Source: Candidatus Adiutrix sp. (GTDB lineage Bacteria > Desulfobacterota > Desulfarculia > Adiutricales > Adiutricaceae). Taken from it: a DNA stretch of 10,919 bases. Positions 6,361 through 10,919 of the stretch are shown here, piece by piece. The position numbers were made by a program, and so were the translations under genes. The notes below the pieces were generated by a model, which saw only the letters and a program-made list of their open reading frames with translations, was not told where the DNA came from and made no database searches. The first letter of the stretch is position 1, and each line of letters starts with the position of its first letter. Location of the stretch: the NCBI GenBank assembly GCA_031286085.1, contig JAITUX010000095.1, positions 1 through 10,919 on the forward strand, in the 5' to 3' direction.

Positions 6361-7189
6361 GTTTTCGCAGCTTGTCCCACTCGCCGTCCAGCATGGCGTA
6401 GCAATGCTCGGGCCCGGGGAAGGTTCCGGCCTTGACGTCGGCCGCATAGGCCTTGAAGGCCCTTTCCATATCGCCCCCCAGGTCGGCGTAAGCCTTGACG
6501 AACTTGGGCGTGAACATCTTGAACAGGCCCAGGAGGTCGGCCGAGGTCATCAACTGCCCGTCGGCCGGCAGCCCGGCCCCGACGCCGTAAACCGGAATGC
6601 GGAGACGTTCGCGGATGAGGCCGCAGACCTCCGAGGGCACGCCTTCCAGCACCAGGGCGAAAGCCCCGGCTTCCTCGACGGCCAGGGCGTCTTCAATGAG
6701 ATCCACGGCCGCTTCGGCCGTCCGGCCCTGGGCCTTGAAGCCGCCCAGCTGGCCGCTGGACTGCGGGGTCAGGCCGATGTGGCCCATGAGCAACATGCCG
6801 GCCTCGGTTATGGCCCGGATCTGGGGCAGCACCCGGCGGCCGCCCTCCAGCTTGACGGCGTCCACCCTGGCTTCCTTGAAGAAGCGGCCGGCGTTGGCCA
6901 CCGCGTCCGGGACGCTGACCTGGTAGGAGAGGAAGGGCATATCGCCGACGACGAAGGTGTCGGGCGCCCCCCGGCGCACCGCCTCGGAATGGAGGAGGCA
7001 CTGGTCCATGGTCACCGGGATGGTGCCTTCGTAGCCGTAAACGCACATGCCCAGGGAATCGCCCACCAGGAGCATTTCCAGCCCGGCCCTTTCGGCGAAA
7101 CGGGCGGTATGGTAATCATAGGCGGTAATCCAGGCCACCGGAACGCCGCTCTTTTTCATTTTTTCAAAGTCGAGACGAGTCAGTTTCAT
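6347..7189 (-). CDS. panB: 3-methyl-2-oxobutanoate hydroxymethyltransferase (PanB)
   Basis: First committed step of pantothenate and CoA synthesis: transfers a hydroxymethyl group from 5,10-methylenetetrahydrofolate to 2-oxoisovalerate, giving ketopantoate. It has 280 residues; E. coli PanB has 264. The barrel motifs are all present: ITAYDYHTAR, VGDSLGM with metal ligand D44, VGDMPF with metal ligand D83, VKLEGG with K113 and E115, GHIGLTPQS (137-144), ALVLEGVP with probable catalytic E182, and YGVGAGLPADGQ followed by the late FVKAYADLG. The ATG at 7189 is preceded by AAAGGTG at a workable distance, and the gene begins 13 nt after the upstream membrane protein gene, so it probably shares that transcript. 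No panC or panD is in the window. No terminator separates it from the convergent SPL-family gene. Confidence 0.96.
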   Translation of the reverse strand: MKLTRLDFEKMKKSGVPVAWITAYDYHTARFAERAGLEMLLVGDSLGMCVYGYEGTIPVTMDQCLLHSEAVRRGAPDTFVVGDMPFLSYQVSVPDAVANAGRFFKEARVDAVKLEGGRRVLPQIRAITEAGMLLMGHIGLTPQSSGQLGGFKAQGRTAEAAVDLIEDALAVEEAGAFALVLEGVPSEVCGLIRERLRIPVYGVGAGLPADGQLMTSADLLGLFKMFTPKFVKAYADLGGDMERAFKAYAADVKAGTFPGPEHCYAMLDGEWDKLRKLIAD

Positions 7190-7202
7190 TTCAAAACACC
7201 TT

Positions 7203-7820
7203 TCAGATCTTTGTAAGGCGCAAAAAGGCGGCCAGGGTGACGAGTGCCGTTACGGTCCACAGCCAGGCCGAGGCGGCCAGATCGCGCGTGGCCGGCTTGA
7301 GGGGGTTCAGGGACAGGCCGCGCAGGGCGTCTAAAACCAGGTGGGAAAAGACGCCGAAGAGGCTCAGGAGCCAGACGGCCATGGCCGTGGACGCCCCCCG
7401 GGGCCCGGCCAGAAGGGCCATGAGGCCGCCGTAGAGGAAGGGGACGGACAGGCTGTGAAAGAGGCCCCGGTGCCGGGTGCGTTGGCTGAGGAACTTCAAA
7501 GTGAGCCAATTGACGAGCAGGAAGAGGTAGAGGGCGGCCAGGGCCGCGGGCCAGGCCGCCCAGGGGCGCTGCAAAAAAGGCCCGGGCGCGGTCAGGAAGC
7601 CGGCCGCGCCGACGGCGGCGGCGGCGGCGGCCAGGCAGCCGGCCCAGCGGCGGGGTTTGGAGGCGTCGGAATCCAGGTCCGGCACCAGGCCCCCGGCCGC
7701 GCCGGCGGTGAAGGCCAGGCTGGGGATGGCCCCGTCCCAGCCGTAGCGGGCCGTGCCCCAGGCCACCAGGAGGGCCGAGCCCAGGGTCGAGACCGTGAGA
7801 TGGGTTTGATAACCGGGCAT
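7203..7820 (-). CDS. YdjM/DUF457 family membrane-bound metal-dependent hydrolase
   Basis: A 205-residue integral membrane protein with about four to five hydrophobic segments (roughly residues 10-22, 62-76, 90-110, 125-138, 146-165 and 183-200). The polar motifs of the YdjM/YbcI family are in place: an N-terminal H7 (YQTHLTVS), GLVPDLDSD (44-52) with D48 and D50, TRHRGLFHS (115-123) with H117 and H122, and FSHLVLDALR (158-167) with H160 and D164. These His and Asp residues would form a metal site at the membrane. No substrate is established for the family; E. coli YdjM is known as an SOS/LexA-controlled gene. It starts 4 nt after the stop of the sigma-54 activator and ends 13 nt before panB, so it is an inner gene of a leftward transcript. 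The ribosome binding site is poor, again suggesting coupling. Confidence 0.85.
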   Translation of the reverse strand: MPGYQTHLTVSTLGSALLVAWGTARYGWDGAIPSLAFTAGAAGGLVPDLDSDASKPRRWAGCLAAAAAAVGAAGFLTAPGPFLQRPWAAWPAALAALYLFLLVNWLTLKFLSQRTRHRGLFHSLSVPFLYGGLMALLAGPRGASTAMAVWLLSLFGVFSHLVLDALRGLSLNPLKPATRDLAASAWLWTVTALVTLAAFLRLTKI

Positions 7821-7824
7821 GGTT

Positions 7825-9387
7825 TCAAGCCCCCGGGAGACCCATTTTTTTCATGCGGTTCAAGAGAGTCGAGCGGGGCAGCCCCAAAAGGCGGGCCGCC
7901 CCCTTGGGCCCGGCCACCACCCCCCCGGTCCGCTCCAGGGCCTTCAGAATGTGTCCGCGTTCCATTTCGGCCAGGGTCTCCACCTCGGGGACCGCCGGCC
8001 GAGCCCCGGCCGGTTGGGCGGCCGGCCGGGAGACCGCGTTTTCGGCCAGAAAATAACTTTCCGATCTCTCGATGGTTTCCCGCACCCGGGCGGAACTTAG
8101 TTCCCCTTCCACGCTCCGGGCTATGACCAGGCGGGTCATGAGGTTGCTCAGTTCCCGGGTGTTGCCCGGCCAGTGGTAATCGACCAGGGGCCCCAGGACG
8201 GCCGGGCCGTACTCCAGGTCGGGCAGGCCCAGCCGGTCGGCCGACTGGGCCGAGAGCGACCGGGCCAGGGGCTCGATGTCTTCCGGGCGCCGCCGGAGGG
8301 GCGGCAGTTCTATGGTGTAAACCGAGATGCGGTGGAAGAGGTCCGCCCGCAGGCGGCCCTGGCTGATGGCCTCACCCACATGGACGTTGGTGGCCGCGAC
8401 GATGCGCATATCCACCAGGATGGGCTCGCTCTCCCCGACCCGCTCGAAGCTGGAGTCGTCCAGCACCTGGAGGAGCTTGGACTGCATGTCCAGGGACAGT
8501 TCCGCCACCTCGTCCAGGAACAGGGTGCCGTTGTGGGCCAGTTCAAAACGGCCTATGCGGTTGCGGGTGGCCCCGGTGAAAGAGCCCTTGGCGTGGCCGA
8601 ACATCTCGCTTTCAAACAGGCCGCTGGCCAGGGAGGGGCAGTTGACCCGCACGAAGTGTCCCGCGGCCCGGAAGCTGTTTTCGTGGATATGGCGGGCGAT
8701 CATGCTCTTGCCCGTGCCGGTCTCGCCCAGGAGCAGAATCGGCACGTCCAGTTTGGCCAGGAGGCTGACCTGCTGGAAAACATTGAGCATGACCGGACTG
8801 CGGAAGACCAGGCCGTCGTACAGGCGCAGTTCCGAAGGCAGCCGGGCCGGAAGCCGGGCCGCCGCGGGCGGCTCCCGGTCCGGCCGCTCGCGGCGCCCCC
8901 GTTCCAGTAGCAGAATGACCCCCAGGGCGGCCGCCACGGTCTGGCCAAAACCTTCGGCGAGGGCGGCCAGCCGGCCCAGGTCGTCCGGCCTGGTTTCGTA
9001 GCCGAGCTGGAGCGAGGCGAAGACCTCGTCATTCAGCACCAGGGGCAGGGCGATGGCGGAAGCCAGGTTGAACTGGAACACGGGCGGAGGGGAATGCTCC
9101 AGGAAGTATTCCACGCAGTCGGGAATGACCAGGGGCGCCCGGGTTTCCCGGACAATTTCGGCCAGGGCCAGGTTCACCGACCAGGAAAGGACGGGGGCGA
9201 CGGGGTTCAGCTTGGGGGGGGCGCAGGAATAATCGGCCAGGAAGCCGTCCTGCTGGTCCCGGAAAGTGACGGACAGCCAGGAAAAGCGGAAGACGGGCTG
9301 GAAGGCTTCGGCCAGATCGCGCAGAAAGTCCCGCCGCCCGGTTTTGCGGGACAGGCCGTTTAGAAGATTCCGGCTGATCTGGTCCAC
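7825..9387 (-). CDS. Sigma-54-dependent transcriptional activator (GAF-AAA+-Fis HTH)
   Basis: A 520-residue enhancer-binding protein, FhlA-like in layout. Residues about 20-160 are a GAF-like sensory domain with no phosphoacceptor receiver pattern, so a small-molecule or redox signal is likely. The AAA+ domain covers about 193-425: Walker A GETGTGKS (221-228), sigma-54-contacting loop GSFTGA (268-273, versus the usual GAFTGA), Walker B LFLDE (289-293), VAATN (330-334), RADLFHR with the arginine finger (347-353), WPGNTREL (406-413). Residues about 471-518 form a Fis-type helix-turn-helix ([22 protein letters not shown]). The start is GTG at 9387, since an in-frame TGA lies 15 nt upstream; the nearest purine run is GGTGGGG. 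It follows nusG by 77 nt on the same strand. I found no convincing -24/-12 promoter in the window, so its target is unknown. Confidence 0.93.
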   Translation of the reverse strand: MDQISRNLLNGLSRKTGRRDFLRDLAEAFQPVFRFSWLSVTFRDQQDGFLADYSCAPPKLNPVAPVLSWSVNLALAEIVRETRAPLVIPDCVEYFLEHSPPPVFQFNLASAIALPLVLNDEVFASLQLGYETRPDDLGRLAALAEGFGQTVAAALGVILLLERGRRERPDREPPAAARLPARLPSELRLYDGLVFRSPVMLNVFQQVSLLAKLDVPILLLGETGTGKSMIARHIHENSFRAAGHFVRVNCPSLASGLFESEMFGHAKGSFTGATRNRIGRFELAHNGTLFLDEVAELSLDMQSKLLQVLDDSSFERVGESEPILVDMRIVAATNVHVGEAISQGRLRADLFHRISVYTIELPPLRRRPEDIEPLARSLSAQSADRLGLPDLEYGPAVLGPLVDYHWPGNTRELSNLMTRLVIARSVEGELSSARVRETIERSESYFLAENAVSRPAAQPAGARPAVPEVETLAEMERGHILKALERTGGVVAGPKGAARLLGLPRSTLLNRMKKMGLPGA

Positions 9388-9464
9388 GGCCCCACCGCAT
9401 CAGGCCCGCCGGCGTCGCGCCCGCCGGACCAGGCCTCCTTGACTGAGGGCGGCGACATCGGCGG

Positions 9465-10001
9465 TCAACCCACTTTGTTGACCTGGACGAATTCCAATTC
9501 CACCGGGGTGGCCCGGCCGAAAATGGAGATGAGGACGCGGAGCTTGCCCTTGTCCTCGTTGACTTCCTCGACCGTGCCGGTGAAGTTGGTGAAGGGGCCT
9601 TCAATGACCTTGACTTCGTCGCCCTCGTCGAAATGGAACTTGGGCTTGGGTTTCTTGACGCCCTCCTCCATCTGCTGGAGCACCCTGGCGGCCTCCTCGT
9701 CGGTTATGGGCGTGGGCACATTTTTATCGCCCAGGAAACCGGTGACCTTGGGAGTGTCCTTGACCAGATGCCAGGTGCGGTCGGTCAACTCCATGCGCAC
9801 CAGGATATAGCCGGGGAAGAATTTTCGCGACGAGGTGCGGCGGACGCCGCTCTTGGACATCTCCACCACGTTTTCCGTGGGCAAGACGACCTGGGTGATT
9901 TCCTCGGCCAGGTTGTCCTTGCGGATAGCCTCGTCCAGGGCCTGCTTGACCCGGTTCTCGTAACCTGAGAAGGTGTGAATTACGTACCAGCGCTGTGCCA
10001 C
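9465..10001 (-). CDS. nusG: Transcription termination/antitermination factor NusG
   Basis: A 178-residue essential transcription factor that binds the RNA polymerase clamp through its N-terminal NGN domain and Rho or ribosomal S10 through its C-terminal KOW domain. The NGN domain covers about 1-115: [59 protein letters not shown]. The KOW domain covers about 125-178: [40 protein letters not shown]. It starts with GTG at 10001 behind AAGGA. It lies 49 nt after secE, the normal partner. Unusually, no rplK follows it; a sigma-54 activator does. Confidence 0.97.
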   Translation of the reverse strand: MAQRWYVIHTFSGYENRVKQALDEAIRKDNLAEEITQVVLPTENVVEMSKSGVRRTSSRKFFPGYILVRMELTDRTWHLVKDTPKVTGFLGDKNVPTPITDEEAARVLQQMEEGVKKPKPKFHFDEGDEVKVIEGPFTNFTGTVEEVNEDKGKLRVLISIFGRATPVELEFVQVNKVG

Positions 10002-10050
10002 TTCGCCCGTCCTTATATTGATTTTTTACCTGGCGCCGTTTGGCCGGCCT

Positions 10051-10380
10051 TTAGACGAGCAGAGACAAAAGGCGGGTCAGGATGCCGTCAACCAGGCCCA
10101 GGAAGAGGCCGGCAAACACGACCAGGATCAAGAGCCGCCAAGTGGAGTCGAAGGTTTCCTTGCGGCTGGGCCAGACGACCCGGCCCAGCTCTTCCTTGGC
10201 CTCGACGAAGAAGTTGTAGGCCCGGACGAAAACATTGGCGGCCTCGTCCGCCTGGCGGGGGCCTTCCTTCTTTTTGGCCCTGTTCTCCAGGCGGTTCTTT
10301 TTGCGCTGCTCGCTGCGGGTGAGGGTTTTGACCTCGGAAGCGCCCTCCAGGACGGCGGTTGTTTTCTCCTGATCGCTCAT
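10051..10380 (-). CDS. secE: Preprotein translocase subunit SecE
   Basis: A 109-residue single-span subunit of the SecYEG protein channel. It has a charged N-terminal stretch (TRSEQRKKNRLENRAKKKEG, residues 21-40), the conserved amphipathic cytoplasmic helix FFVEAKEELGRVVWPSRKET (57-76), and one transmembrane helix (about 83-105). The position between tRNA-Trp and nusG is the normal one. The start is less certain: ATG at 10380 gives MSDQEK, while an in-frame ATG at 10395 would add five residues; neither has a clear Shine-Dalgarno site. A 28-nt hairpin (10406-10433) lies just upstream. Longer reading of the frame runs into the tRNA gene and is not real. Confidence 0.93.
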   Translation of the reverse strand: MSDQEKTTAVLEGASEVKTLTRSEQRKKNRLENRAKKKEGPRQADEAANVFVRAYNFFVEAKEELGRVVWPSRKETFDSTWRLLILVVFAGLFLGLVDGILTRLLSLLV

Positions 10381-10405
10381 AGGGGTAACTTTCATAATTG
10401 CGGCA

Positions 10406-10433
10406 AAGCCGGAACGGGCAACCGCTCCGGCTT
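10406..10433 (-). other. Perfect stem-loop between tRNA-Trp and secE
   Basis: On the leftward strand AAGCCGGA and TCCGGCTT (10426-10433 and 10406-10413) pair over 8 bp. A G-T pair and CGG/CCG extend this to a 12-bp stem closed by a 4-nt loop. No T-run follows, so it is not a typical intrinsic terminator. It may protect the tRNA 3' trailer, mark a processing site, or shape the secE leader. Confidence 0.6.
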
Positions 10434-10473
10434 GACGGTCGGAAAAGACGAACCTGCCGGCGGCCCTGGAGCT

Positions 10474-10549
10474 TGGCAGGCCAGGAGGGACTCGAACCCC
10501 CAACCCCCGGTTTTGGAGACCGGTGCTCTACCAATTGAGCTACTGGCCT
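10474..10549 (-). tRNA. tRNA-Trp (anticodon CCA)
   Basis: A full 76-nt cloverleaf with the CCA tail encoded (10474-10476). Acceptor stem AGGCCAG/CTGGCCT (10543-10549 with 10478-10484) with discriminator G; D-arm GCTC/GAGC; anticodon stem CCGGT/ACCGG with loop CTCCAAA and anticodon CCA at 10514-10516; T-arm GGGGG-TTCGAGT-CCCTC. Location between rpmG and secE is common in bacteria and probably reflects processing out of one transcript. Confidence 0.97.
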
Positions 10550-10607
10550 GAACGGCCCCCCGCCGCTCCGGCCCGCCGGGGGCCTTGAATCCCCGCCCCC
10601 GGGCCGC

Positions 10608-10760
10608 CTACTTGGACTCCCGGTGCAGGGTGTGCCGCTGATCGAAGGGGCAGAATTTCTTTATCTCCAGGCGGCCGGGCGTGCGGCGCTTGTTCTTGGT
10701 GGTGGAATAGTTGCGCCGCTTGCACTCGGTGCACTGAAGTTGAATTATGTCTCTAGGCAT
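10608..10760 (-). CDS. rpmG: 50S ribosomal protein L33
   Basis: A 50-residue ribosomal protein, [18 protein letters not shown] at the N-terminus and [17 protein letters not shown] at the C-terminus. The first zinc-type pair is C10 and C13. The second pair is reduced to C37 with D40, where four-cysteine L33 proteins have CxxC; a CPxD ending is, as far as I recall, usual in deltaproteobacterial L33. Basic residues (KRRNY, TKNKRR) fit rRNA binding. It starts at ATG 10760 with AAGGAAG upstream, 41 nt after the tuf stop, and ends about 58 nt before the tRNA. Confidence 0.96.
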   Translation of the reverse strand: MPRDIIQLQCTECKRRNYSTTKNKRRTPGRLEIKKFCPFDQRHTLHRESK

Positions 10761-10801
10761 GTCCCGCTCGCTTCCTTATTCCTTAAACCGGTGGCCGCCG
10801 G

Positions 10802-10919
<118 letters not shown>

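Noticed and set aside
6404..7216. Rightward open frame of 270 codons antisense to panB
   Set aside because: PanB motifs on the other strand are complete; this frame shows no recognisable family.
7341..8126. Rightward open frame of 261 codons across the membrane protein and activator genes
   Set aside because: Low-complexity Gly/Pro/Arg composition and crosses the junction of two well-supported leftward genes.
8173..8910. Rightward open frame antisense to the sigma-54 activator
   Set aside because: Mirror of the AAA+ coding frame, with no start signal or domain.

Overview
This is a GC-rich bacterial window, roughly two-thirds G+C, densely coding and almost without intergenic space. Gene content and protein style suggest a Desulfobacterota/deltaproteobacterium-like organism. 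The pointers are a PHP/EndoQ-type nuclease fused to a UvrD-like helicase, an L33 with a CPFD ending in place of its second Cys pair, the block tuf-rpmG-tRNA-Trp-secE-nusG, and a GAF/sigma-54 activator. The assignment is an inference from style, not from a search. No insertion sequence, integrase, CRISPR array or phage gene is visible.

The left part (1-6360) is read rightward. It opens with the 3' portion of an endonuclease Q-helicase fusion (cut by the window edge), then uppS (undecaprenyl diphosphate synthase) behind a 125-nt leader that can fold. After an AT-rich promoter-like island at about 3157-3235 comes a very tight four-gene unit: ridA (enamine/imine deaminase), a CBS-CBS-ACT protein (AcuB-like), a divergent ParB-like protein, and a radical SAM protein of the spore photoproduct lyase family. 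Their junctions are a 4-nt overlap, a 5-nt gap and an 8-nt overlap, so they are probably co-transcribed and translationally coupled.

The right part (6347-10919) is read leftward and meets the first unit tail to tail with a 14-nt overlap. In its own direction it runs: the 3' end of tuf, rpmG, tRNA-Trp, secE, nusG, a GAF-AAA+-Fis sigma-54 activator, a YdjM/DUF457 membrane protein, and panB (pantothenate pathway). The first five form the classic translation/secretion cluster. The ribosomal protein genes that normally follow nusG (rplK, rplA and so on) are absent, and the regulator takes their place.

Three points deserve attention: (1) the RidA/CBS-ACT/ParB-like/SPL-like operon, a combination I cannot assign to a named system; (2) a 72-bp tandem duplication carrying a perfect palindrome, lying in frame in the linker between the EndoQ and helicase parts of the first gene; (3) the break in the conserved nusG-rplK order. 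No stretch longer than about 130 bases lacks a gene. The longest gaps are the uppS leader (2327-2451) and the AT-rich segment before ridA (3157-3238).
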